A stretch of 64,000 bases of DNA from Talinum fruticosum (lineage: Eukaryota; Streptophyta; Magnoliopsida; Caryophyllales; Talinaceae), in the NCBI GenBank assembly GCA_021018815.1, contig JAITYX010000053.1, forward strand, positions 1,860,001 through 1,924,000, written 5' to 3'. This document shows, one piece after another, positions 12,301 to 24,200 of this stretch (positions are counted from its first letter, which is position 1; every line of letters begins with the position of its first letter). Below the pieces are notes generated by a model. That model did no database searches and was not told where the DNA came from. It was given only the letters and a program-made list of their open reading frames with translations. Made by a program: the position numbers and the translations under genes.

Positions 12301-12996
12301 AAGTATGTGAAGGACATACTAAAGAAATACAAGCTTCAAGATGCTAAGCCAGCAACTACACCTATGGCAAGTAACACAAAACTGGACTCAAACGAGATAG
12401 GTAACGAGATAAGAAAATCTACACAGGTATGATTGGATCTCTACTTTACCTTACTTCTAGTAGGCTAGATATTATGTTTAATGTACTGTACGTGTACAAG
12501 ATTTCAAGCTAATCAAAGGATTCTCATCTCACTATGGTGAAGAGAATTTTTAGATATCTTCCAGCTACTAAATTATAGGTCTCTAGTATTCTAAAGAATC
12601 GGTTCGACCCTCGGTGGCTACTCAAATGCTAACTATGCTGGATATAAAGTCGATAGGAAGAGTACATCAGGAGCAAGTCAATTCCTTGGATACTCTTTGA
12701 TCTCTTAACACTTAAAGAAGTAGAACTCGGTCGCGTTGCCAATAGTCGAGGCTGAGTACATGGCAATGGGAGCTTTATCCGCTTAGTTGCTATGGATCAA
12801 GAAACACTTAAAAGATCTCGGATTGAGCGTCTTAGCAACGCCTATCAAGTGTGACAATCAAAGTGCAATCAACATAATAAAGAACTTAGTTAAGCCCTCC
12901 TAAACAAAGCATATTGAGGTCGGTTATCATTTTTTGAGATACCATGCTAAGGAAGAGGATATTGATTTACAATTTATTCATACTAAGCTTCAATTA
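9395..12996 (+). pseudogene. SIRE-type Copia element 2: late gag, protease and pol (degenerate)
   Basis: The 5' end is missing. At 9400-9650 pieces match the coiled spacer of SIRE gag (FTKGKENLDLLLGS-like, with the sense frame broken). The pre-integrase block WHHRLGFISMHSINKLS is at about 10368-10420. Integrase pieces lie at 10600-11100, including ERKNMTLEEIGKTI and YELYKGKKP. The reverse transcriptase is at 11659-12300 with GTKWFFKNKLDE, the DVKCAFFN region and YVDDIIFGSTNE (about 12147-12180). RNase H follows to HTKLQL at 12996. A CACTA transposon then interrupts the codon run, and the last 26 codons resume at 18009. Stops occur in every domain, so the element is dead. It shares the + orientation and env-like gene of element 1. 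Confidence 0.88.
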
Positions 12997-13948
12997 CACT
13001 ACTACAAGAACCACTTTTATCGATGGATCTTTAATGACGATTATAAAGAAAAACCATTGTAAAAAATGATGCGGTGGCAATTTTATAAAAGCGGTTTTTA
13101 AAGAACATATGATGAGGGTTCATTAGATTGATCTATGACGACAGTTCAATGGATGAATCGTCATTAAAAGTTTCAACTAAACTTTTATGGGCGAAAACCC
13201 TCGCGACGGCTTCACTCTCTCACTATCACTTTCAGTCTCACTCTCACTTTACTCTCTCGCCGTCGTTGAGGTTTCCGATTACTCTTCTCTCTCTTCTTTC
13301 TGCGATTTCGAGTGGTTTCCGGCGTGCCTCCCACTCACTTTCTCGGCGGTTTCCGGTTGTGGTTATACCCCCACTCACTCTCTCTCTTGTTTCCTATTGT
13401 AGCTGCACCCACCTACTCACTCTCGCCACCTTCTCTCTCACTCTTGCCAGCCGGTGTGTAACTTATATCTCCCTCTCTTATTTTGTAAATGAAATGTGTA
13501 AATGTAGCATGCTTTATGGTCGTCATTGTGGGCTTGAATCTTGGTATGTAACTCTTAGGATTTAGAGTATGCATGATCTCATTAGCATAATTAAACTTGA
13601 CAAACACGTTGTTGTACATGTTGAATGCGATACATTATTCAATGCTATTGTAAAAGGCCAAGTATAATTGACAATAAGAGGAGAAAAACATAACACACAA
13701 GAAACCGAAGAAAATAGCCAAAATTGAGGAACCGAGGTGCTAGGCAGCCAACACAGGCCATGCCGATAACACGGCCAGCTCGTGTTGGTCGCTACCCAGC
13801 TCTGTGTTTACGTCTAAAAATTGTTGTACATGTTTATTTATCAAGAGTTGGATAATTGCTTGCAGTATAAAATAGATTCCTCGCAAAGTATAAAAATATC
13901 GAAGGGTCTGAACAATGATTAATAAGGAGAAGTTGGTCCGGAGTAGAG

Positions 13949-15314
13949 ATGATCCAACTCTCCTTACGCAGGTCGAATTGGATAGGCACCGAAAATACCG
14001 TAGGTGATTACATAGCTCGCTTTATAAGTTATGTTGGTGCGGCAACACGCACATACGTGAACATCAACTATAGAAATTGGGCTGCAGTCCTTGATTCCAT
14101 TAAGGACAACCATTGGAGCGATATTCGGGTAAATGCACTACATCTCAATTTAGTATTGCAACTTATTGTAAATGGTTAATATATGTGTACTAATGCATGT
14201 TGTTCTTGTTTTTAAGAAAACGTTCAGCTTGAACATTAATGAATCGACAACCCCTAGGTGAAACACAAGACCCTCATGTCGGTGGCGTAAAAGTTTAGAA
14301 ACTTCAAATCTCGCATTACTAAGATATGGGTTTACAAAACAAAGCAAACAAAGGCGGAAGGTAGACCCTTGGAGGTCTTCAACTTCATCAACGAGGAGGT
14401 CCGGAGATCAATTGAAACATATGTCTCCTTTCCAGAATACAAGGTAATTTATCATCATTTGTTATGTTTTTTTCAATTTAAGTCTTATGTACTGATTTTT
14501 TTGTTGTCTTAATTACTTACACAGGCACGAGGTGAAACCAACCGGAAGAGGATTAGGAGCAATGTGTATCCTCATGTGATGTTCCGTAAGGGATGCGCGA
14601 AGTTGGAGGAGAGGTTGTACAAGAAAAACTTGAACAACTTCAAAGAACATCCGGTGAAGGTTCCATCATAGATACTTCGCAGCTCACTATCGAGAGGAAT
14701 GAGCTATGGGTCGAAGGAAGAAAGAAGAAAGATGGAACCTTCACTATGACCGAAGTAGAATCTATCATGCAGCGACTCGTAAGTTTTTTTACTATTTCCT
14801 TTATTTATTTTGAGAACTTATCAATTTTAATATTTTTGCATTGTCAAATGATAATTTTTTTCTTCTTACAGGAGTCTTTGTCACGAGCATCGACTTCGAA
14901 GTTGTTAACACCACCGGGAGGAGGGACAAGCTAGCCTTGGCCCTACAAAGAGATTAGCATCCCAATGTGTTTTAGCCGTCAACCGGAAGGTGGGGATAGT
15001 TGAGCACTTTGGGGCTAGGAAGAAGCAACCCGCTTCTTCCAACTATGAACTTCATTAGATGAGGGCCGAAATGTAGTCCCAACGAGTCCCAAATGTCCCA
15101 AATGGCTGCACAAATGGAAGAGTTGAGGGCGCAGATGTGGGCAAAGATGCGGACCCAAATGAGAGCGTACTTCACCAACATGGGTATGCCGGTACCTAGC
15201 AACTTGGATGATTTACGTCCATTCTCACCCAACACACCGGTGAGCGCAAACGCTGAGCTCACTCATCGACCAATTCAAAGTTCTAGCGGAGGTAATTCAG
15301 ATTTTGCAACCTAA
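13949..15314 (+). pseudogene. CACTA PF03004-like (Transposase_24) protein, intron-containing and damaged
   Basis: Pieces in order along the + strand resemble the plant En/Spm accessory transposase family PF03004. Exon-like block 1 (13949-14127) includes FISYVGAATRTYVNINYRNW and ends before a GTAAAT donor. Block 2 (about 14300-14441) includes KSRITKIWVYKTK and SIETYVSFPEYK, ending at a GTAATT donor. Block 3 (after the acag at 14524) includes GETNRKRIRSN. Its continuation carries NELWVEGRKKKDGTFTMTE (14697-14753) and ends before GTAAGT near 14780. The last part, after the acag near 14872, ends in a Gln/Met-rich tail (MAAQMEELRAQMWAKMRTQM, about 15102-15161). At least two frameshifts and a stop near 14932 break it. 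These proteins are thought to bind subterminal repeats; that role is inferred from the family. Confidence 0.65.
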
Positions 15315-15318
15315 TTAT

Positions 15319-15614
15319 ATTTACATCCATGATTATATTTGACTAATTGGTGTATAATCTTGTTGAATGAATGATTTATATTATGTGGTTGCTTTGTAGA
15401 ACTTCGGCGTGTGGTCGTTGAGTAATTGCTTATAGTATGTTTTTGTTATTTTGGATGAGTGCTCTTATTTACATGCATTTTTATATTTGACTAACTGGTG
15501 TGTAATCTTGTTGAAAGAGTGGTGTATATTATATGGTTGTTGTGGAACTCCGGCGTATTGTTCGTTGAGTAATTACTTATAGTATGCTTTTGTTATTTTG
15601 AATGAGGGTTGTTA
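15319..15614 (+). repeat. 148-bp tandem duplication inside the CACTA element
   Basis: Two units start with atttacat at 15319 and 15467 and share the blocks ctaatctt-gttgaa, a CGGCG...GTTGAGTAATT core and ttttgttattttg. Identity is roughly 85 percent by eye. The core resembles a motif in the Gypsy LTRs of this window (see findings). Confidence 0.75.
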
Positions 15615-15815
15615 TCCCTGGAAAGTGTTTACTTTTAAGGGAAACTCTGTCCGTTTTTTCGGGATTTTGAGATTGTTTAACTTCTATTTCAAAGGTAATC
15701 CCATGATTGTAATTATTATGCTTATTCTTATGCGATCGGCAAAGTGCAAGCTAGCTTCTCATCACCCTCCCCTAGAACATGTTGTGGCATTGGGTGTTGT
15801 TTTCCCATGGAGGTC

Positions 15816-17205
15816 GAGATAGCGTCGTTCATGAGACACCCCTTCTAGGTGATAAGGTGAGGATGAGTTTGAAAGAGGTCATGCACGGGAAAGGCGAGTG
15901 TGAGTTACCGATTTGGACACCGGACCTCCACACTCGTTGACGACGCAGTCAGCAATTTTCTTCGTTGGCCCAAGAGTTTGGTCATCATCTTTACGATATT
16001 TCATTTTTTAAAATATTAGATTTAGTCTGTTGTTAATATTACATATATATATTTCTAATTTTTGTATTGATTATCCACTAGGATATTAGGGACAGATTCG
16101 AGAGTGGAATGAAGGACACTCCATCTCCCACGGTTTGCACAAGTAAGTACTTAGTAGCGCCCGTTTGTCATCCGAAGAAGTCTCCTCTCGTGTCCATTGA
16201 GGAGTCCCACATGGATTGGTGTACTACTCTACAAAGTTATGTGAAGACTTTGTTAGCAGAGACATCATTGCAAATGAGCGCGCCAGGTCACGTGTTTGGG
16301 CAACGTGAAGGGGACAATGGGAACATGATCTTCTTCATCTTCCTAGAGGACATATTGCAATTTTTGGAGATGTAGGTGATCGGTGCATTCGCTGTTATGA
16401 TTGGTATTATGTAAGTACTATTAATTTCAATTTCTAACTACATAAAATTAATATGTAAGGTGGTTGCGCGAGATTGGAAACAACTTCGTTCGGTTTCTCA
16501 ACCCTAATTCCATTCAAGGAGTTGTGCAGAAACATAATGAACGAGTCGACTATATCTTCGTAAGTCATGAAACATAATGCGCAGGATAAAACATGTTACT
16601 TGGTGCCATTCATGGAGAAGTAAGTGTACAAAAAAAACTTATTAACTGAAGTTTTTATGGTGTTATACATACTTATATAAATGTGTTATTTGTGGTCGTG
16701 TAGCCACCATTGGATGCTTGCTGACATATTTTCAAGGGTTAATATCACGTATCGGCTTGATCCTCCGGGTCTTCCCGTGAGGAAAGATATCAAGAACGTA
16801 CTCGGCATGTGAGTTCATACTTTAATCATTTTATGCTTTTTGTTAATTAGTATTTGTTTCAATTGTATGTCTAATTTGAATTTTATTTTTCCGATTGAAA
16901 AATAGTGCTCTAGCACATTATTATTGCAGGGGAGGCTTGAGAGGGCCACGAGCGAGACCAACCCCACTAATTTTCTCCGTAAAGGTGAGGTTCTCTTGGT
17001 TAGAGTCTACTTTAATTGCTTTTCATTTCATATTACTTGCTAGCTACATAAATTAGTAGTTAATTCTCTATGTGTTGGGAATCTATTTTATTATTGTAGT
17101 GCCATATATAACCGGAAAACGTGGAGTGCGGCTTCTACATTCTCCAAGTACATGAAAGAGATTGTGATTGAACTCGATTTAAATAATTCTAATCCGAAAG
17201 AGGTA
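15816..17205 (+). pseudogene. Ulp1-like (C48) cysteine protease gene carried by the CACTA element, broken
   Basis: An N-terminal part with VSNFLRWPKSLV (near 15935-15970) matches the WP-containing block that precedes the protease in plant transposon-borne Ulp1 proteins. The protease domain follows in exon-like pieces. HHWMLADIF holds the catalytic His (16708-16710), and YRLDPPG holds the Asp (16759-16761). DIKNVLGM ends at a GTGAGT donor near 16810. The next exon reads ALAHYYCRGGLRG (about 16910-16950). The final piece, PENVECGFYI, holds the catalytic Cys (17127-17129). The Gln that normally precedes it is replaced by a TAA stop at 17109-17111, and the frame slips again near 17140. Ulp1 enzymes remove SUMO from proteins. 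Many plant transposons carry copies of unknown purpose. Confidence 0.7.
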
Positions 17206-17707
17206 TACTTGCACTTGCACTTGTATTTGATTATGAAAAAATTAATTTTGTAATGTTCTTTTTCATCTTAATCAACACTTACACTTGATAATTAATGTCT
17301 TTTACAACATTTGTCACAATATTTCTCGAAAAGATCCCACCCACTCCCTATACGGATGAACTGCTCAACAAGTTAAAAACGGTTAGGCAAAGTTTGGATA
17401 GAACCGTATAAAGACATAGGTATATATTTGCACTTATTATTCATTATTTGATTGGTTCAGTTTGTGATTTTAATAGTCATATAATTATAGGTATATATGT
17501 ACATAGGTATATATATTTTTACACTGTCTTTTATATGTACCATATATAAATGTGATGAATATGTTGTTTTGTATATATTCCGGTTAAGACTATATTGGAT
17601 TGTGGTTTGTATATTCCGAAAGAGTTTGTGGAAGGTTGCATATGATTTGTACTGTACGGAGGGTAAGTAAACATAAGAAAAATAATTAAAAAACAATCGG
17701 ACCTATT

Positions 17708-17925
17708 ACTATGGTTCTTAAGGAAGAACCTTAGTAAAATGTCCGGATTCGGACCTTTGATGACAGTTCTTATAAAGAACTGTCATTATAAATATACCTA
17801 TGACGATGGTTCTTTTGAAGAACCATCGTCATAGAGTGACCTATGACTACGAGTTTTCGATAGAAATGTCATCATAGGGCTTCTTTTACTACGCTTTTGA
17901 ACCATAGTAAAAGATGCCCAACTAC
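17708..17925. repeat. Ladder of short palindromes in the CACTA 3' subterminal region
   Basis: The best case is 17798-17834: arms ctatgacgatggttctt and its exact reverse complement around a 3-nt loop. A 12-bp perfect pair (atgacagttctt) lies at 17760-17786, also with a 3-nt loop. A third near 17709-17738 matches at 11 of 12, and a looser actacg/catagt pair follows near 17886-17915. Such repeats are the usual binding sites for CACTA accessory proteins. Confidence 0.75.
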
Positions 17926-18008
17926 AATGATGGCCATATAGACGACGCCTCATAACCGTAGTTAAAGGTCGTTTTGAACCGTAGTTAAATGTGGTTCCTA
18001 TAGTAGTG

Positions 18009-18089
18009 TTAGCTGATATTTTCACAAAACTCTTAAGTGAAGATCAATTTTACTTTATTAAAAATGATCTTGGTATGTTAAATGCATGA
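18009..18089 (+). pseudogene. Copia element 2: last codons of pol
   Basis: The frame interrupted at 12996 resumes as LADIFTKLLSEDQFYFIKND and closes with a TGA at 18087-18089 after GMLNA. The element 1 copy has the same ending with a TAA. This shows that the two elements are related and that the CACTA inserted after element 2. Confidence 0.9.
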
Positions 18090-18249
18090 TTATATGCTTG
18101 CTTGAGCGATTCATTATGTGTTTATGTTGATTAAGCATGTTTTTGAGTGAGATATCCGATAGACTAGTAGTTCGATTGCTAATTTATGAAACCGAGCCTC
18201 GGTCATTGACTATTTAAGTTGTTTCTAAGCACTCGGACAACTAACTAAT

Positions 18250-18560
18250 CCTGGCAAAAGTGACCTGACCCGAATGGATGACCGAAACCCGAACCAATTC
18301 GAACCTAATCCGACACTTAAAAATCAAATTAAGATGACTCGAAACCGACTCGGACCCGAATCAAGCTAAACCCGACCCGAATATTTTTCACCAAAGTGTT
18401 TTGCCTTTGCAAGCTAAGCTTATTGAAGCAAATACAATTTGACCTAAAGTCGAACCGACCCAAACCCAAACCCGAACCAACCCAAAACTCAACTAAATTG
18501 TAATGACTCGCACATAACCTCGAACCGAACTAACCCAAACCGACCCGAATGACCTGATTG
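18250..18560. repeat. ACCCGA-rich tract, possible small non-autonomous transposon
   Basis: About 300 bp are built of variants of ACCCGA and CCGAACC, with tggcaaaagtgacctgaccc near the left end and an inverted-looking tgacctgattgcca near the right end. Tracts like this occur in plant MITE-like repeats. No clear target duplication was found, so the boundaries are approximate. Confidence 0.35.
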
Positions 18561-18820
18561 CCACATTTATGACTAATTCAGTCATATTTAATTAAAATAA
18601 AATGGATATTTAAATCTATGAGGTAATCTCTAATTAGTAGATAATCTTAGATAAAGTTTTCGTAAAATGTTCTATCTCTTTCCCATGTGTTCTAATAGCA
18701 AAACTAGCCATTAGCAATTGTCGACTCATCGAGATGTTGGAAACTAGCTATTTGGATTTTAGCAGCTTGGATTGCTTGGAACTCGGTCTTGCTTTTCTAG
18801 CCATTTGGGAGTGTTTCTTC

Positions 18821-18828
18821 TATAAATA
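18821..18828 (+). promoter_or_regulatory. Candidate internal TATA box for the env-like gene, element 2
   Basis: TATAAATA lies 262 bp upstream of the env-like ATG at 19083 and is followed by the pyrimidine-rich leader also seen in element 1 (cattcatttcttactttgca-like). The conserved spacing in two diverged copies is the evidence; activity is inference. Confidence 0.5.
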
Positions 18829-19082
18829 CTCCTCATTTTCATTCATTTCTTACTTTGCACTCGACTCTCAAAACATTCTCAATCTTTCTCAACCAACGGA
18901 GACTTATTTCAAGCTAACTCAAAATCCTCTCAACCTCAGCCAGTCTTCTAAGCTCTACCCTTATTCACTTAGACTCGGGTTTCAACTATTTTCTCTCTCT
19001 CAGCTTTTTCTTAACTCTTTTTCTACTACTTCTACTTCTACTTCTACTCCTTTCATTCTCTTTCAATCTCTAAGTCGTTAAC

Positions 19083-20398
19083 ATGACTAAGAGAAATCTA
19101 AAATTTGATGCGACTTTGGCCACCAAGAAAAATGTGAGAACTTCTTCTCACCTTACAGCCTCGGCTTCGAGCCTCGAGACCCCAAAAGGAGACCTCAAAA
19201 CACAAAGTTGGATCTTCCTCAAACTGGGAGAATCCAAATCCCCCACTCGTCAGTCCTCATTATTATTTGGACGACAAATTCTTCTTATCCAAAAACATTT
19301 CATGGGTTCACAAACTAAACTCCACCAAATTCTTTGATTTTTTTCTTTATATGACTGTGTTAATCCGGACCTAGTCATTGAAATCTATTAGGACCTCTCT
19401 TCAATTGTCATCAGTCTTTCCCTTTTCCACGGACTTTTCAACATTGAGGATCTGTTTCTAAAATGCAATATCCAAAATGTTTTTGATATTGCAGGCAATT
19501 TTACTCCATATACTCCAAAGTCAAACCCAATGTTCAAAAAACTTTTCAATCACCCAGCTGAAGTTGAACCCGGACTTCTTTGTTTCTTTCCCTTTAGAAC
19601 CATTTTCTCCTTCTATCCCTCTAAGGAGAACCCAAATAACAAGGTTCTCAAGGTCATTTACGACATTATGGAGGGTATGACTTAGATCTCTTCCCTTTTA
19701 TTATCGAACATATTGCTTTGGTCCCCTAAACACGAAGAATCTTTTGCTCCCCTTTAGAACTTTACTTTCTTGAGTTTTTGCTCACTTTAAGGTCATTCTC
19801 CTTGAATCAAAGTTTCTTACTATTACTATTTCAATTGGGAAGGAAGAGTTAATTGGTCTTGGTTATTAGGAAACATAACTCGGGATCCGGACTCACTAGT
19901 CCAAGCATTATTTAGCCTCCTCCTCCTACTCCTCTCCTCTTCTTCTGACCCCTAATCCTTTTGAGCCAAGTCCTTCAGGTCGAGTTTTGAGCAAGTCGCT
20001 TCTTACTTCTCTTCCCTAGCCAAATAGTTCAAGGAAACTGTGGCTACCTTTTAGTATTTCATTCCTCTTCTTATCTAGATGTGAGCTATGGCTCGAAACA
20101 AATTGATTAAAGTAAAACTTTTACTAATGAGCTCAAAGAGATGCTTAAAGGAGATAAAGTTGCCTTTGAGAAACCTCCACAAGAGCCGAGACAACAACAA
20201 GGAGAAGAAGAAGCAATTAACTATGAGAAGGGATCCTTAGAAGAAAAAGAAGATGGAGATTCGTCTCATGAATCTTTAGAAGAAGTGGGTACATCTGAGC
20301 GACAACCTTAGCAACTCTTCCCAATGCCTATTCAACCTGTCCAAGCTGAGGGCTTAGAAGTTCGAGAAGAAGAACAACCTTATATAGTTCAACGCTAG
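19083..20398 (+). pseudogene. env-like region of SIRE-type element 2 (degenerate)
   Basis: The ATG at 19083 opens a basic Ser/Thr-rich N-terminus (MTKRNLKFDATLATKKN), comparable in place and character to MPKRGSHPDF of element 1. The frame is lost after about 84 codons. Downstream, GYDLDLFPFIIEHIA (about 19675-19720) matches the element 1 block. The C-terminal part at 20120-20398 is strongly acidic and charged (ELKEMLKGDKVAFEKPPQEP, then Glu-rich repeats) and ends near a stop at 20398. Then come about 500 bp of AT-rich sequence and a polypurine tract. No membrane segment can be claimed with confidence because the frame is broken. The function of env-like genes in this lineage is not established. 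Confidence 0.6.
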
Positions 20399-20909
20399 AA
20401 AATTTAGTTCTCTAGCATCTTGTTCTCAACCTCCTCCCTCTTCATCTTATTTCTTTTTATTTTCTCTTTTGTCCAACATTTTTATTTCTCTCCTTACATA
20501 TTTTTGATGAAATGCATTGGGGGGGAATATATTTAGTTTTTGGTGAACTTAAGGGGAGTTCAATAGTTTAAGGGGAGTAGCTAATTTTTAATTTTTATTT
20601 CATACAAACCGTATTTTTCTGTGTGTATATATGTGTTTCATTGAATGAAATTTATTCTAATTTTCTTTGGTACACAACTTGTTCCAATACACATCTATGT
20701 TATTTGTTTTGATACTTAGTTTATCTTTTTGCTTTGATATTTCTAAACTCGGACTCATTTACATTTTTTGCTCCGATGCTCGAATTGTTCTAATACTCAA
20801 AATTACATTGATCTTACTCGATATTCAAATTATGTTTGATTTATACTACTTAATGAATTATCTAAACTTTTATTTTATAATGAATGTCTTTTATCGAAAA
20901 GGTGGAGAT
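20399..20909 (+). other. 3' untranslated part of element 2 with polypurine tracts
   Basis: This is AT-rich with no supported gene. Purine runs lie at about 20551-20580 (two aaggggagt units) and at 20896-20909 (aaaaggtggagat), directly before the LTR start tgaagactc at 20910. The second is the likely primer for plus-strand DNA synthesis. Confidence 0.65.
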
Positions 20910-21238
20910 TGAAGACTCAAGTATGATTAACTAACCCCTTAATTGATTTTTAGTTAAAGTCATTCACCTAAACTTAGGCTAATCAAGATGCATTCTAAAA
21001 AATAATTCACAAGATGATGACTAATAGATAACCGATCTAAGACTTTGTTCTTAGAATATTATTTCTTAAAACTCTAAGGACGTAGTTCTATTTAGAAAAG
21101 TAGAAACCGACCTAGTCATTAAAATCGAGCCCTACCGAGCCACTCGGGTTTTGGAAACCGACCAACTCAAGTATGACTTAGATATTAAGTTTGCCTAAAT
21201 AATTTCACTTCTATAACTTACCTTTCAAACTAGTATGT
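20910..21238 (+). repeat. Start of the 3' LTR of element 2 (SIRE-type, older subfamily)
   Basis: It begins TGAAGACTC, as the LTRs at 34194 and 45373 do, straight after a polypurine tract. It is interrupted by the inverted Gypsy solo LTR at 21239. It appears to continue at 24516-24560, 30850-31148 and 32724-33095, separated by further insertions. Confidence 0.65.
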
Positions 21239-24200
21239 TGTAACACCCCAAAACCCACCCTAGGAGTATTACATCACCGAGTTCCTCACAAGGAACTCCC
21301 AAGGCTCATGCAGGTGTCAGTTTGGCTTTCTAATTTCAACTTAAGGTAATCGAGGGGATTTTCCAATGAGTGTGAAAATTTTCTAAAAATTTTAGAAGAG
21401 GTCCGTTTGTAATATGGACTATCCCCTAGGCTTAAAGCCTTAAAACCCTGCATAAAAATCATAATATAACTCAACGAGCCACACGCTCGGAGTATACAAC
21501 TCAATGACCACACGCTAGAGTCTCGACCAATCATGCGTTAAAACTTCAAACAATCTAAATGGTTTATTATACATCCGGTACAAACCATATGAACTACATT
21601 ACAAACTATAAGACTTAGAAACATAAGAAATGCATGTTAGCAACTTGAATCACTTCAGCAAACAGATGGTCGACAGAACGGCATGCAAAGTCCATAATAT
21701 GCTAAGGTATGAGACACGCCTCCCGAGGATGTACCGGAACACTAGGGAGGGAAAAGGGGGAAATTTTTAGGGGTGAGCGAACTTCGAGCTCACTAGAGAG
21801 TCTTACACTCTTAAAATGGAAATTCTTTACACATACTACTCATAATAATGAAATCGCTGAAAGTATAATAACATCATACAATCTAGATACTTTTAATGAA
21901 ATCTTCGAAATTGTTTGTAACATAAAGATTATATAACACATCAATCATTTAAAAGCACGATTTGCAATCATTTTAGGAATTGAATCACTTTAAACAAGGT
22001 GGTGCAACCACCTGCACTTTCTTTCAAATACTTTCGATCACCGATTGAATATCTTTTCGTGGCTTTAGATAATTGAACTAGCACCAGACGGTTTTCTCGG
22101 GGCCGACCCTTGACTCGAGTTCTTGGGACCTATATATAGTCAAATACCTGGAAGGCTCTGCTTTCCTCTTCAGGAAAGAATCAACCTCTCTGGTTGATGG
22201 GCATCCCGATATGCGAGGACCTCATGGCTTGATACGCACGATCGTCTCCTTCCTCTCGGTCTAAACAATCCTTAGACCAAAATCCGTTGAAAACCGAAGT
22301 GATCACAATCACTTATCAAACTTGGTTTTAAATCACAATCTCAAATCAGCTTTATCATCGTAGAAGGCATAGTACCACGTGCCACCTCTCTAAATTCACT
22401 TTTTCAATCAGATTCACTTCTTTAGAACACATTTCAAGTTTGAAAAGCAGTTATCAAGAATCATACTCAAGCATTGTTTTCCGTAAACATTTGAACTCTT
22501 TTCAAAACTAACTTTCGAGTGTTATTTAGAATCAAATCAGTTCACGTGTCAAGAATCTCTATACTAAGACTTAACATTCCAAGCTAGCACATTAACTCAA
22601 GGATTCACTCAAGTACTTAACCTCTCATATTCAACCACATTCTATTCAAGCAAGTCTCTTATTTCCCATATACGTAATTCTCGTCGTACTCGTTTTCAAT
22701 GCCACAAATCAATCCACATGGATACATATTCCCTTGATACTCTAATTTCCTGTTCCTCCTCTATATTCCCAAGGTCCATTCTGCTTCACTTAATTCACTT
22801 TCGCCTAATGAGTTTAGGAACTAAACTTTTCCGAGCCACAATAACAATAGGTCATTACCACTTAAGTCCAATACCCCAACTTCTCACAAATTGCCATCTT
22901 TACCTCAAATTCTCATTTTACGTTTCTACCTCATTAATCAACTCTTTCTCACCCATACTCAATCATATAATTCTTAGTTTCCTTTCTTTACTCAAGTTCC
23001 GCTAGCTTCGCTTATCTTCAAGTTTAGCTCAACTTCAAGCATTTAAATATATTTTGAACTCAATTAACTCGACAATCACCCACTTCTCACTGCCATGCCT
23101 CAACCGTGCATCCATTAATATGAATTCACATTCCACTTTATACGTCGAATTATCATTTCCCAATATTCGCAATTATCTCCCAACACCGTAAATTCAAGCA
23201 ATCTCTAAGTAATTCGCACCTAGATCGCAACTTCTTTGTCTTCAATTGCTAATTGAAACTTCGATATTATTCCTTGGACCTACGCAATATAACTTCCTCA
23301 TAATCTCCGGTTTCCCAATTCAACCTTAATAATTAATTGGGATTTCTAAAGTTATAATTAGGCCTAACTACTTCTTACAACACAATCATTCTGTTTTCCC
23401 AACAAACAATCAATATTCACAATAAAGCAAACATTCGATATTCACAATAAATCCATTTGGGTTTCGAAATTACTAATAGTTTAGATTATAGGACTACCTA
23501 CCTCGAATTCTAGGGTTTGGAATTGATTGAATTACTTGTTGTCCGCCCCCTTTTGTCTGTCACCCGCATTCTCGCATTTGATTTCGTGTCGGTTCCGGGA
23601 CTCTCGCTTCCTCTTGCTTCCGGTTCGATGTTTCGGTTCTCACTACCTCTCGGTCCGGCCCTCACTTGTTTTCCCTCTCGGTCCTCCTCCCTTGTCGCCA
23701 TCCCTTTTTCCCGGTTCCCGGCCTCTCGAACTCTCGCTCATCTGTCTCGGTTTTGAGTTCTTTTTCGCCTTTCGTTCTGTCTCGATCCCTTGCTCTTTCT
23801 CCGCTCGCCGCCTGCTTGTGTCATCGGCTATTACCCTCGGGTCCACCCGCTCGCCGACCTCCTTGGCCTTTTGCTCTCCTTTACTTTATTTCTCTTTCCC
23901 TCTTTGTCACCGAGTCTCTCTCTCTCGGTATTTGTGTTTGGCTCTCAACCCCGTTTTCATCCCTTTGCTCGGCGGCCGTGGCATCCTAGCCGCTCGAGCG
24001 GGCCACCGACCCCTTTGCTAGGCTCTCACGCTCGCTCTCTCTCTCTCTGCTCTGTTCCTCTCGCTCGTTTTTCCCTTTCTTTCCTTTTGCTCTGCTCGGC
24101 CTCCCTCTCCGTTCCTCTCTTTACTTCTCTTTCTCTCTCCACGTAACGGTTGGCTTGGTGCCAAGTCACTATTGGACCCCCAAGTTTCTCCTCTCTAATC

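Larger units (their letters stand above)
12997..18008 (+). mobile_element. CACTA (En/Spm-type) transposon, 5.0 kb, with PF03004-like and Ulp1-like genes
   Basis: The ends are CACTACTACAAGAACCAC (12997-13014) and its inverted partner at 17991-18008, matching at 16 of 18 positions. The flanking 3-bp duplication is tta at 12994-12996 and 18009-18011. It sits inside the Copia pol of element 2, and excising it rejoins ...KLQ-LADIFTK.... The subterminal regions contain short palindromes typical of CACTA elements. Inside are a PF03004-like gene and a C48/Ulp1-like gene. I found no TNP2 (PF02992) sequence, so the element probably depends on another copy for movement. Its length is short compared with full CACTA elements. 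Confidence 0.92.

Noticed and set aside
13128..13619. Ser/Leu-rich frames in the CACTA 5' part
   Set aside because: CT-rich leader-type sequence; three overlapping frames and no family match.
18250..18560. Telomere-like or satellite repeat
   Set aside because: The ACCCGA variants are irregular and not the plant telomere CCCTAAA; a small transposon is the better guess.
23517..24146. Overlapping Ser/Leu/Pro-rich frames of 79-164 residues
   Set aside because: Three frames are open at once over a pyrimidine-rich LTR segment, which is compositional and not coding.
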